Shown one piece after another: positions 26,501 to 39,600 of a stretch of DNA of 64,000 nt (the stretch's first letter is position 1; every line of letters starts with the position of its first letter). The notes under the pieces are model-generated. The model saw nothing but the letters and a program-made list of their open reading frames with translations. It made no database searches and had not been told where the DNA came from. The stretch covers positions 24,559,547-24,623,546 of the forward strand of contig NC_087067.1 of the NCBI RefSeq assembly GCF_963678635.1, given 5' to 3'. Position numbers and translations under genes: made by a program. This DNA comes from Symsagittifera roscoffensis (lineage: Eukaryota > Xenacoelomorpha > Acoela > Convolutidae).

Positions 26501-29500
26501 GCTAGTTTACTAAAGGTTGCAAGAGGTGTTAATTTTGGGTGTAATGTTTTGATTTCATTCCATGAGGGAATGCTAATTATGTTTGATTCTGCTCCTGAAT
26601 CAATTAAAAAATCAATTTCAAGATCTGGTGGTTGAAATTCTTTGTTTCTTGGACTTTCTAAGAGAAATGTTATTGTCCAAATTTTTTCTCTGCGTTGTTC
26701 TTTTTGTATATTTTGATAGATATGATTTGTATTTAAACATTTTGTTTTGTCGTTTTCGTTGGGTTTACTTGCCGTGTTAATTTCTCTTATTTCTTGTGCA
26801 GTTTGTGTAGTATTGATGGGTTCAATGTAATAATTGTGAAGGAGTTCCAATTGATTTTCATATTTATGTGATGTAAAAGGTTGTTCATATATGATAGGTT
26901 CGTAGTCGTTTTCGACTTCTATCATATTTATGGAGATGGTATTTTCTGTATCACTTTCTGTGTCTGATGATTCACAGTTTTTTTTGATTTAGTTGTAGTT
27001 CGTTATTTCCTGTGTCATCAATACCTGGGGGGTCTGATGTTGTTTCTTCATTTGACTGTACTTGATTAATATGACTTTGATCTTTTGGTGTACTACTTCT
27101 GTATCGATGTTTAGAATTATTATAATGGTTATTATTCCTATGTGGTGATTGGGAATAATTTCTATATTGATTAGTATAACTTGAATTTCGATTTTGTGAA
27201 TTATTCCGTGATCTGTTTTGATAATTATTAATTGATCTATGATAGTTTGATCTGTTATATGAATTATTTTTTGATCGATTGTTTGAGTAATTCTGATTTC
27301 GATTGTTTGAATAACTTCTATTTCGATTATGTGAATAGTTTCTATTTCTGTTATATGATGAATTTCGTGATTGATTATTGGAATAGTGTTTATTTCTTGG
27401 GTTTGATTGTGAATTGAATCTAGAAACAAATTGTGTTGCATTTGAATTTGATCTTGAATAGTTATTTCGACTATTTGATCTATTATAATGATTTTGTGAA
27501 GAATTCTGTGTATTTCTTCGTTCTGGTGATCTTCCTCTATAACTTGAGTTATATGGTGATTGATTCCTTGTGTAACTGGTGTTGTTCGGAAGTGGTTTTC
27601 CTGAACTGTTGTTACTGTATACATTTTTGTTTGGTAGATTTTGATCTTTCTTCATGTACTGATAGAATGATTTATTTGGCTCTTTATATTTTTGAGGTTT
27701 GTTTTGGTTCTCTTGTTGCTTTTGTCTATATTCGGATATACTATGTCCGTATCGTCGGCAATAATTTCACCATTTTTGAAAGATGGTTTGCCTTTAAAAT
27801 TTGGGTGTTTTTCGTAAATATTTAGTATTTCAGTAATTTTTTCAACTAAGTCTGTATCTGATTCCTGTATGTTATTGATATTTGTAGTGTTTGTTTCAAT
27901 TCGATTAACATATTGTAGTTTTAGATTTTCTGTTTCTTCAAGTTTCATTGTAATTTCCGCTTGCTCTAGTTTGTCTACTAGTGTTCGAAAATCTAAATCT
28001 GGCTCTCGAATTGAAGAAGGATGAGATGCTCTCTTTTTTAATGCTATTTTCCTTAATTGAGGTGTTAAGGTCATCATTAAAATTTCTGTCATTTTTGTGT
28101 TTTTATAGTCATGTGTATTTAATGAATATGCTTTTCGAACTAGTGTTTGGATACGTACTGCTAATTGTTTGATGGTTTCATTTGGTAATCTGCGAATTTC
28201 ATTACATAAAACTCTTTGGTGTTGTTTATTTCTTTCGGAGTCGAACATTTTTGAAAATTCTTGTGTAAATCTTTTCCAGTCTGATTTTCTTTCTATAGGT
28301 AATACTGAAAACAATTTTTGAGCTGCGCCATCTAAGGTTGTTTGTATCAACGCTGTGCGTCGATGTATCCAATTTTGATGTAGTGGCGTATTAATTGGTT
28401 CAGGTCCTATATTTAAAATAAAATTTGCTGTTACTGCGTTTAAATAATCTTCTACAGAATATTCAGGGTCTGTTCCTGTGAATACCATTAGTGGTTTGTT
28501 TGATGTTATTGATGATCCACCCATAAGGTATGGATTCATTGTCATCTGTAGTGACTCTGCGGCGTTTGGCATTTGCGAAAAATTTGAAAGTTGATTTTTT
28601 GTTATTTCGTGTTGCTGAAGGTAATATGGGAGTGGTATTTCATTTTGCATTTGAGTTGGTTGATACGAGTGAATAGTCATTGGGTTTTGTGGTTGAATTG
28701 GTTGAAAAGATTGTGTATTTATTGGATTTGACATATGGATTGGTTGTTGACTTCGTGTATCTGTTGGATTTGGAGAAAAAATTCTATTATATGTGTGAGG
28801 TCGTCGCGATCCTTGTTTGCGATATTATTGGGTATATGGTGCAAAAATGTCTGGTTGTAAATAATCATCATCAGATGATAAGTAAACCGTTTGATGAGGT
28901 GCTTGCTTTTTATTTTTATTTTGTTGAAAGAATGGATAATTTTCACTATGGTCCTGTGGAGGATGTGAATTAGTCCGAAAATTTACTGAGTTGGTTGTTG
29001 TTATTGGGTTATCCCAATAGTGAGAACACACATGATTATTATTAGTCTTTCGTGGGGGATAGTTTGTTTTTGATGAATGTGCATAATTAGAATTATGTTC
29101 TGCAAAAGTGTTTCTTGTGAACGTTCTTCGTGGTTTTGATGGTACTGTCATAGGTCTACATGTTTGATAATCCATTTGTGAATATTTTGGAGCAACCGAA
29201 GGTTTAACGGTTGATTGTAAGGTTACTTGTGCCAATGAACTATTTGTATTTTTTGGTGTTGTTAAATTTGGATGTATTGGTGAAATACTTTGTTGTGTAG
29301 TTGTTGTTGTTTGGACAATTTCTTCATTTATGAAGTGTGATGGTGTTTGGTTATCTTGTTGCGTAAGATTTCTAGTTCCATTAAGGTTTTCATTATGTAT
29401 GACGGTCGAATTTAAACTGTTATTTCGTGTATCGGGTAAAATGTGTTGTAGTTTAATGTTGTTGCATCAATGGTTAGTGGTACTACTTTTACATAATCTC

Positions 29501-32500
29501 TTTGGTAAGATATTGTAGTTATTGCTTGACTTGAGATTGATAGTGGAATGTTTATAAATGCATGATGAGACCATTCAGGGTCCCAAACGTAGTCTGACTG
29601 TTCTGTAATGGCAGTATCATCATTTGGATTTTGAGGTCTGAAATTTTTTCTTGCTTGTGAAATTAAGTCTATATTATGTGTGAAATAATCTATTATAAAC
29701 CATGCCAAAATTTTTTGTAAGTCACGTTTTGTGTGTTGTGAAACATCGTCTTTAGTGAAATTTTCTTTGATTATATGTAGGAAAGTTGAAAACAATGTGA
29801 TTTCCTGTCGTACTTTTGTATGTTTGGATGTTTCAGCTGGTGAGATAATATGAAATTCTGTTTTTTCCAATATAGAAATATAGGTATATATTATTGCAAA
29901 AACTTCGTTAGTGAATATGGAGTTTGCTCTTTGTGAATTATGATTTTGTATGCTTTCAATATATTCTAAGAATACTTTTGAAAATTCTAATTCAAGATCG
30001 TCTGTTTGAATTACATATTTCCGATGATTCGGATTTGGTGTGCCGAATTCTATGGTGTAGATTCCGTATTGTTGTGTTAAATTACATATATCTTTCAGAT
30101 AATGTTCAATAATTTGTCTTTTGAATTTTACATCTGGGAATTCTGCTTTGCATGGGCTGATTCCGGGTTCAAACAAATTTTAGAGTAAATTCTTGCAAAA
30201 GTCATGTTGCCCTCTATTATCGGGTGCATCTATGAGGAAGGGGTAAACCTCTTCGTCATCTGGACTATCGTCACTTCGAGTGTGGCTGTGGCTCATTTTT
30301 TCGTTTAATGACTGTTAATATATAACTATCGATGTGTCTAATTGGTTGATTCCAATTATACAAGTGTACTGGTTTGTGTTTATATTGCTTTTTTATTCTT
30401 CTTTTTCCTCTTTTTGATGAATTTGAAGTTGTTTCTGAATCAGAAAAATATAATTGATCGTGAATGGGACAATTTTTATCAATTGATTCCTTTAATTTGT
30501 AGAGTTCATCTAAATTGCTGGCTTCTGATTCTGAAAATGCGTTTCTATTTTTTGAAAATCTTTTTCGTGTGATTTGTCTTTGTTTGTTTATTATTTTTCT
30601 TTTCATTGTTAGTCGTTTTGTTCTAATGTATCCAACTGCTTGTGTATGAGGTGTGATTACAAGGTCGTATTTTTGGTTATCTATCTCGCAGTTGTGTAAA
30701 ACGATTGTTTGTTTATTTCCTAGATTTTTGAATGACATAAGGTTTAGGATGAGGGATGCAAAAAGTTGTAAGGTGATTTCTTTTTTCTTAGAATGTTAGT
30801 CCTTACGATTTTTTGGTTAGCTTAACCTGGGTCTTTTTGTTCAGGGTTGGAGAGAAAAGTATATCAATTCCGAAGAATGATTTTTTACTTTCTCGTGGCT
30901 AGTCTAAGCTAAGGTGTTAACTTATTTAATCTTACTTAGGGGTAGTGATTGTGTTCAAGGGTTGAAGAATAGTAAATCGATCCACAAGGTTCAGGTATAA
31001 TTAGAACGCAAGTAGTTCGTTAGATACTATTTTAAACTTACTAAGTCTAAGATTTATCCTGGGTCTGGTAAGAGGAGGGTTCAAGTGAAGGATGAACAAC
31101 CGAAATTCTTCACTGTTTATCTTAATTTGAATGGTTAGTTTTATTTAAAAATTTCTATTAATCTTGGGTCGTGTGGAAGGGTTGGATAGTGAATCGACGT
31201 TTGAGGTCGTTAGATACTTGCTAAGTGAGTGGGGGAGAACAAAATTGTTCTTTTTGATCCAAGGATAGGCCTTGATGATCAGGTTTTAAATTTAGTGAAA
31301 AAGAAAATTAATTAAGATCCAAGGATAAGCCTTGATGATCTGTTTTTTTTAAATTTAGTGAAAATTTAAGTTTAAAATTGTTTAAATTTATTTAAGAAAA
31401 AGATTTAGTTTTTCAATGATATTAGTGAATTTATGATTGCTGTTATGTTTAGGTGATAAAGCTGGAACAACAGATGATTTTATGATTACTAACAATTTAT
31501 TGTCATGCTACTAATTTTTATTTTCATTTTCAATAAATATTGTTCAAACATGTTTTATATAAGACTGCAGAAATTAAGAAAACGATCTGAGATCTTTTTA
31601 TCAATCGTTATTGTATATTAATAATTTTGTTTAGCGCCTGAAATTATCATGAAGATTGACTTCAAAATTTTATGTTTGCGAATGAAAATTTAAATTCATT
31701 GCTAATAAGATTCTAAATATAAAAGTTTGTGTTGGCTTTTGCCGTACGATCATAACACTATTTGGTAAGTTTCTACTTTGTTGTATGTCGTCTATTGTTC
31801 GAGGTCTTCTTCCAATTCCGGGTAGTTCTGTTATCGTTCGGAATATCGGCTCTGATCTATTGAGTCGTAGAGACATTTCGATTAAATTATTGTCGTATAA
31901 CATTTTAAAAATGTTTTGTCTAAATTCTAATCTATATTTTGGTTAATTCTAAGCTATTAAGGTCTTATTTGAGACTTATGGTCGCACCAGATGAGTTAAG
32001 ACCGATGTGGTTAACTCATAGAGTAATTTCGGATAGGGTACACCGTCTGCTCGTCACGCTATCTTATTTTCGGCCGGATAGATTCGTGCAACTTCTTAGT
32101 CTAATACCGATCCTAATCTTACTCTTATACTTTCTAGTCTCAGGGTGTTTAACTAGTCTCTGCTAGGCTCAATAGATCTAGGGTATACTGGTTTGTTCCG
32201 GCTGTTGAAGTTTTCTTGGAGAGACAACTAATTTCTAAGTTAAATTCAAATCTCTCTGGTGCTGAAATTACAAGTAATTTCAGCACTTACAAATAAGTGG
32301 GTTGTTAGTTAGATGGATCATGATTGGTTAATATTAAATGCTTTACAGTGGTAAAATATCTAATTTATTCAATCATAAAATGTAGTTTGGATCAGGTTCC
32401 ACAATTTTTTATACAGATTATATACAGATGAGTTAGAGATTACTCACAGATTATCTACAGATTTTGTTCGGAGTAAATACATATTATATACAGATTATGT

Positions 32501-33579
32501 TTTGATTTTCTCAACATCATTATATGATGTAGTTTTTTTTATTTATTAAAGTTATTATGCTGATTTTTGATATGAAAACACTTTTAAAATCAGTAATGTG
32601 GAAATGTCTTGCAGCAAAAGCAAATTGTTTTAAGTAGAATTATCTGACTTAATGCCGTTTTCTTTGAAATTGCCCTAAGAGGTTGATTTTGTAACTGAAA
32701 ATTGAAGAAATTTGGAGAATTTGCACGAAATTACGTTTCTTACCGCGGTAAACCTAAATAGCCGAAATCCGAAATGTTTCGTACCAATAATTAAAAATAT
32801 ATAATTCCGTTGAATACATAAAAGCAAACCTGGACAGTTTTTTTAAAGTTTTTTGAGCAACTGGCCTTTGTTAAAGGTAATAAAGTATAAGTTTGCATGC
32901 AATTTTTTTGGATAAAATTTACAAAACTTATTTTGAGACCAAAAATGAGAAGATTTTTTTGAGAAATTTTTTTGATAGATTATTTATTAGAATTGTATGA
33001 CTAGCCTTTTTTTTAACACAATCGATATATGAACCTATATGAGTAACATTTCTGGTGTATGGCGGTCAATCCGAAGTCCTCTAGTGTTTTCTGTTATTGG
33101 AAAAAAAATTGTCAAAGTACTTTATTGACCTAAGTTTTCATTGCAGAGATAAAAATTTTCAGACTTAGTATAGTTGATTTCATGCTATGAATGTTGGCTT
33201 CCCCATTATAGCCCCACATCCTCGTATTAAAAAGTAATAAATCCGACATAGTACAATTTTTGTGATTTGTGAGGCTTTAATTTGCCGGTGTGAGGGGGGG
33301 GGTGAGGGCTAGAGTGAGAAAGATAGGTGAAGGCTGAAGTATTTTGTTGTGTTCAGGACGAGGCCACAATTCTGCGTGCATGGTCCATCAACGATTTCGC
33401 CCCCCACTGTCCCCTGTTCGTGCAGATTCTGAACCCGGAGAGTAAGGTGCACGTGCAGTTCGCAGACTACGTCATCTGTGAGGAAGAACTGAAGTATGCC
33501 CTGATGGCCAGCAACTGCATCTGTCCCGCCATGTCCACCTACATCAGTCTACTCGTTCACACCCTCGAGGGCAGGTACG

Positions 33580-33637
<58 letters not shown>

Positions 33638-36600
33638 GCGCGCTCGGCTATTTTCTCCCAAATTTGAATTCAACTTTGAAAACTTTTTTTAAACAGCTTG
33701 AATTAATTCTTAAAAGCTATAGAATTAAGTTAAGTTAAATTAAGACGATTTATTGACAAGGGAAATTACATGGCTTCAAAACTTATCGTCAGATGTACTT
33801 ATCGTCAGATGATCATGTTTTTTTCTTCTAATTTTGTTCTCCTCAATCCTCAAACTTGTCTCATTCAGAAACTTCAAAGAAAACCCTTCATTTCAATCAG
33901 AGTTTTGGAAAGTTTAAAAATTTTCGATTGGATGAAAAATTTCTGCCATTTATTCTCCCGCGATAAGAATAAGGGGCTGTACTCCTAACATCACACATTT
34001 AGTCATAACAACTCGTTAAACAACTGTAAAAATGGGAAATATGAAATCTTGGGGTAAAAAAGTGAGAACATTTGAGATATATAAGAAAAATTAATGGTAC
34101 ATCTCTTGAATGTAGAGACGTGAGCAAGGCTAGTCAGGAGTGGGAGCGGCTGTTCGGGCGGAGCACAGCTCAGGAGATCTACGACAAGAGAGTGGACTGC
34201 AGCAAGTTCTTTCACGAGTTCGTCGGATCCTCATTCACACATGCCGCCATGGTATCCCACCGCAAGTGAGTGGTCTGAATAAATGTTATTTTGGGACTCT
34301 TCTACTGTCTTCTGACTACAGACAGAAGTTAGTTTTCTATGACAACTGAATGTATTCAGACCAAATGTATTCGGAACTGGGTATAATTTTCATGCCAACT
34401 TTTTTTTCAAAAATAAAAATAGTATTGTTAACACGAAGACCAAGTGTCGGGGTGGGGTGGGGGGGGGGGGGGGGGGGGGTGTGTTGGGACACGTAAAGCC
34501 TTGTTTTAGATAGAAAATAAAACCACCAATTTCTAGTTTGCAGGTGTTTCTCTGATGACCCTGAGGTGTTAAGCCAGTTTAAATGTTGTATGCTGGTGAT
34601 AAATTTGAGCTAATAATTTGTTTTAGATATGGTAAAATAACATGAAATAAGTATGCGAGTAAAATTAACAAACCTGTAGCATGTTTTTCTCCGGATGTTT
34701 AGTCTATAAGATGAACTTAGTTTAGATTTTTATGCTCATATGCAAAACACAATGGTTTTAGATATGGCTGTATGTTGATTGGAGTGAGACCAGCAGGGAA
34801 GAAGATAGTGCTGAATCCAGGGCCCAAATACATCCTCACTGCTGAGGACACCTGCTACTTCTTCAACATCACGGGGGAGGAGGAGACGAAGATCATAGAG
34901 GAGCCAGCAGCTGCTGCAGGAGGCATATTGGGGCAGGTCACGCCAGGGGGAGGGGGAGCAGCGGGAGCTGTGGGGAGGAGAGAGACCGTGCAGACGGAGA
35001 GAACAATCTTGCATGACAAGCAGCGAGGAAGTTAGTCGAAGCCACATTCAGGCTTGTTTTTCTCCATCTGTGAAATTTTATTTGTCACGTGTTGGTTGAT
35101 CGTGTCCAAATGGGACAAAACTTGTCAAGTAGGTCTGATTAGCATGATCCAAGCATAATTGGTTTCAATGTACAGCCTTTTAAAACCACAAATTAGTTCG
35201 AAAACAGTTTTATGGGAAGAACCAAATTCCAAAAAGATCACTTCAAGTAGTTTGTATGAGTGACATTTACGAGTTCTAAAAAGGCGGTCGTATTTTAAAA
35301 CTGGGTACATAGATAAGTATATTTTATATTTAAATTGCATGTGATGTCTATTTGAGGAGCGTTGATAAAGTGGCTAAGGTTGCCGCCCCTCAATTAAAAA
35401 CGGGGGCTCGAGGCACCATTATGATTCGTGCTCGTTGCTCGAGGTTGAGCCAGCTGTTACCAATCCATGCACGTAATAAAAAAAATTGCATGCTTTAACC
35501 CTAATACAAAGACGGTTTTGCGTAAAGTGCTATACAGTTCGTATCACGGAAATGAAGCGATAACATTTCCATCTTCAAAGATAGCAACAAGCAATTAATA
35601 TCAAAATACCAACCAATCAGTTTTCTCTAGAATATTTCTAGTACTTGAAAAACTTATTTTCGAAAAAATCTCAACAGGAGTCAATCATGAAAATCAAAAA
35701 AGTAATTTTGGGTTTATGCCCAAGAAATCTACAACCCTACCAATGTTAATCTATCGAGACAAAGCGTACTCAATTCGAGACAACCCTGAAACCCAAAGTC
35801 TTCATGTAGTTTACACCGATTTCAAAAAAAAAATTTCGTTACCGTACCCCAAAAATCCTGATGGAAAATTGAAACCTTTCGCATTTGCTGGAAACCTCTT
35901 GAAACTCTTCCATAGCTATCTAAAGGGCCGAAAAGGAAAAATTCGAATTGGATTTGAGAAGTCCAACTGAGTAGAAGTCACAAGCGGGGTACCACAAGGC
36001 TCTATCCCTAGGCCTCTATCCTTTATAGTATTCATAAATGATCTGCCACAAGGCCTATTTAACAGCTCCTTCATTACGTTGACGACTATCAAATTCTATC
36101 CTCGAACCCAGAATTATCACAAAATGACCTTGCTAAACTGAGAAAATGATGCTACAAAAACCAAATGAAACCTAATTTGTCGAGATGCCATAACCTCGCT
36201 TTCAAAAACGCATTGACTGAACAAACTTAAATGTGCATCAAAAATTATGAAATAGAACCGCCTGAAACTGAAAAAGATCTAGGCGTAATTATCTCTTACC
36301 TCTTTCGGACAGTACACGCTACAAGACGTGATCAAAAGGTAATCGAATCCTTTTTTCTCCACAAGCGCAACATAGTCGGCTTATCAAATCTGAAACTAAA
36401 GCTTAACGACTATTCCAGCTACATTGTCTTAGAGTATGGTAAGGATCGTGCGTCTGGAAACCCAATGATCTAAAATTAATCGAAGATGTTCGAAAGACAA
36501 GTACAAAATAGATATTACCGAATTATTATTGGCAATTTAGGCAAACACTAATTTTTTGAAATACCTTCCTCTATCTATGTACCATGAGCTGCACAATATT

Positions 36601-39600
36601 TTTTCATAAGCAGAAATCCATCAGAATTATTACAACGCCGACTCTCAAGAATTGCAAAAATTCGACGAATCAAGAAATCTCAATACACGAAGTCAATACA
36701 ATTGTGACTCAGTACACGAGTCACAAAAGATAGTCTGCAAGTACGGAAAACCCAACACAACCAAACACGATCAAAGTTATGGGTCATTACAACTATTTTA
36801 GTAAATTAGCTGATAAAGTCAACCGGTGAGGAATAATTGCAGCTGCCTGAAATTGAAGTCAAGAAGATTCCTTCGAATCTGTAAGAAGATTTTTCATCAC
36901 GACGTTTCACGAAACGATCTCTGCACTTGGAGAATTATTTGTTTCTGTGAGAAATGCAGAAAGTTGAATAAACTAAATCTCATCTTAAAAACTGAAAAAT
37001 TTTCATTTTACCATTCGATCTACTACTATTAAACAGAACAAAATCAGTTCAGTTAAAGTTCAATCATACGGGGACTTATTTTTTGCATGGAGCTATCCTT
37101 ACTTCTGTATTATAATGATTATCATTATTATGTATGTTGGTCCCTTTCCCTCGTGCATAATTGGCCTAAACTAAACAATTGACATGAATAGCACAAGGCT
37201 TTCTGTCGAATACTCAACAGCCAGGAGATCCAAAAGTATTGACTGACTTGGTGAATTATTTTAAGCATCAGTGAAACATATTAATTTGAAAGTTTCACAA
37301 GCCGTTTTTTTTTCAGAGAGCAACAAGTCCAGATTGCGATCCCAGGCGGACAGCGGAATCTCTGAGCAGGCATCGGGTGAGTATTATTGATCATCGATAG
37401 AGCATTGCAATCAAACCCCCTCCCCCATCCCATCTATTTCGCCCATCATAAATTAGTGTCACATTTCACCTCTAATTTATTTCGCCCAACATTCAATACA
37501 GAATTTCTGTGTGAGATATCAAGTAACCCATTGTGCCGGCGAGAGATGAAATGTACCACTGAATTTAAGATGAGCAAAATTATAAAAATTACTTGAACGA
37601 AAGTATCGAACTTTTCACTACTGCGATCAAGGCTGTGCTGTGCGTGCAATTAGTAATTGCAATTAATTTTTATTAGTTTCGATTTTCTATCAAAGTATGG
37701 GATAATTTTGCTTCTTGTCAATAATATCAAACTCTGCCATCTAAATAATTCATCTTCTTTGAACTTTTTTCAATCACATGTTCAAGGATGAAATTGTGGT
37801 TTTAATAAGCATGACTATCGGAAAAATCTTTCCAGACATCACGAAATAAAAAAGAGTTCGAAGACTTTCTTTTTTTTTGTTTTTCAGGGTATTTTATTTG
37901 CTATCCGTTTGTCATTAACAGTGTTTGACCTTCATATTCTTCGCGACAGCAATTATGTGATGTTAACTTTTAGACTGTTTCAGCCATTGCCGACTACATA
38001 GGTAAGTTTTCTGCATCACCATCCAAACAACAAGGAATCCAAAGCCGTTAACCAAGGGGAGATGGTTAACTTGGCTCTGAGTTCATTTTTTCAGCCAATC
38101 AGAGTAGAGAATTTCACATGCAGCGCTTAAGTTGAACGCTGGGGTGGAAGAATGATCTTAAGTTGGTCTACTTAGAGGGAGGATGTTATTTTTATCCAAA
38201 CAAAAAAGGAATACGCATACACTTGAATGATTTCCATTCTAATTTACTTTCCCATTATTCTATTCAACTTGATCTAAAAAGTCAGTTTTGTGCTTATTTA
38301 TCTGCACAACCCATTGCTCACTTTTCATTTTTTTTTCCATTTGAGCTGATAACATCTGATTTTAACAACTTCTCAAATCTGTTACTCACGATAATAATTG
38401 CTCACAATAATAATTGCTCACAATAATAATTGCTCACGGTAGTATTTAGCATAACCTGATCTTATCAGTGCAAAGGTCTGGCTGCTTTTTAAAAATTTTG
38501 AGTGTTTTGGGTAAAAAAGTTGAAATATTAGTTCAAATACAAAAAGTTATGTTATCCAAATATCATGAGCTTAAGCATTCGTGAAACAACTTCTAAATGT
38601 ATATTGTGTATTCCTCAGACGCTTCAAAAGTAAAGCAAGAAATATGGCAAGGCGCTACTCACAATCAACGTCAAACAATTTTTTTTCCCGGTTAATTTCT
38701 GAAAAAGATCTTAACTCACAAGGCAAAATACACATCCGACAGATTTTAACCTTGAAACAAAACATTCTGCATTCGCATGATAATAATGTTCGATACTGTA
38801 CCTCTCCTAGTAGTGGATCCCTCGCCATACAAATTTCCCCCATTAGTATTAACTTCCCCCTCGTTATTAATTTTCAGCCAACCAAAACAATTTTTTCTAG
38901 AACCGCCAATACAAAATATTTTTCAAAAAACGCAATTTTTGGGGCCAAAAAACCTACCAAACTTGCCTAAAAACGTTCTTTTTTGCAAAAATTTGCCTGG
39001 GGCGCAGGAATTTAATCAAAATAGGACCTTTATTAAGTTTTATGAAAGATATTAAGAATTTCTGCTTACGACTTCATTTCACTGGCATTTTGAGGTTTCA
39101 AAATACTTATTCGATGAGATTCAATTTTTTTTCGAAATGAAAATGCAATGTGGTAATTCTCAATGTTCATTACGCTTTCGATTAAGACTTTTTATAGACT
39201 TTATTCGGGTTAAAAACTTGTTTAACCAAACAACTTGAATAATCTGTACTGCTTCAATGCTGACATGTTCCATTTGGTGAAAACTAAAACCTTACATTTG
39301 GCTACTCATGGTGGTAGCTATTGTTCAATGTTATATCTAATGTTTGCACTTGAGAAGCTGGTGTGTTAGTACGAACCTTCTTTATTTCCAACCGAAGTCG
39401 CAAATATTGGTGCCACTTTTGGGGCACTGTTACAGCTTTTTAATAGCATGTGCTTTGGCATTAGAATAGTAATAGTTTAACACAGTTGATGCATTTTTAT
39501 TTCATCAAATGAACCGAAAAAAAACCTTTTGTTTTTTAAAAAAAAACATCACAATACTAAAAACTCGAGTTCAGAAATTTTCTAACTCAATATAACTTTC

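Larger units (their letters stand above)
13531..32401 (-). mobile_element. Giant LTR retroelement with accessory ORFs, 18.9 kb
   Basis: 410-bp direct LTRs (13531-13940 and 31992-32401) about 98% identical, TG...CA ends, a 4-bp CAAT target duplication (13527-13530 and 32402-32405) and a primer binding site two bases inside the 5' LTR define one complete insertion, antisense to KCNT. Reading on the minus strand: leader with tandem repeats, ORF A, ORF B, gag, nucleocapsid-like region, protease, RT-RNase H-integrase, small membrane ORF, ORF D, envelope-like gene, ORF E, 1.8-kb 3' noncoding region, LTR. RT-RNase H-integrase order places it with Ty3/Gypsy and retroviruses. The coding strand is A-rich and G-poor. 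Several stops and frameshifts mean this copy is dead, although many ORFs are still long. Confidence 0.92.

Noticed and set aside
26989..27624. 211-codon Ile/Thr/His-rich minus-strand frame
   Set aside because: It is the alternative frame of the Asn/Ser/Arg/Tyr repeat region; repeats keep several frames open.
27232..28973. Plus-strand ORFs inside the giant element
   Set aside because: Antisense to gag; Tyr/Phe/Val-rich products that mirror the A-rich coding strand.
35716..37032. An independent host gene at 35.7-37.0 kb
   Set aside because: The recognisable motifs ([14 protein letters not shown]) are LINE RT and are broken by stops; the rest has no motif.
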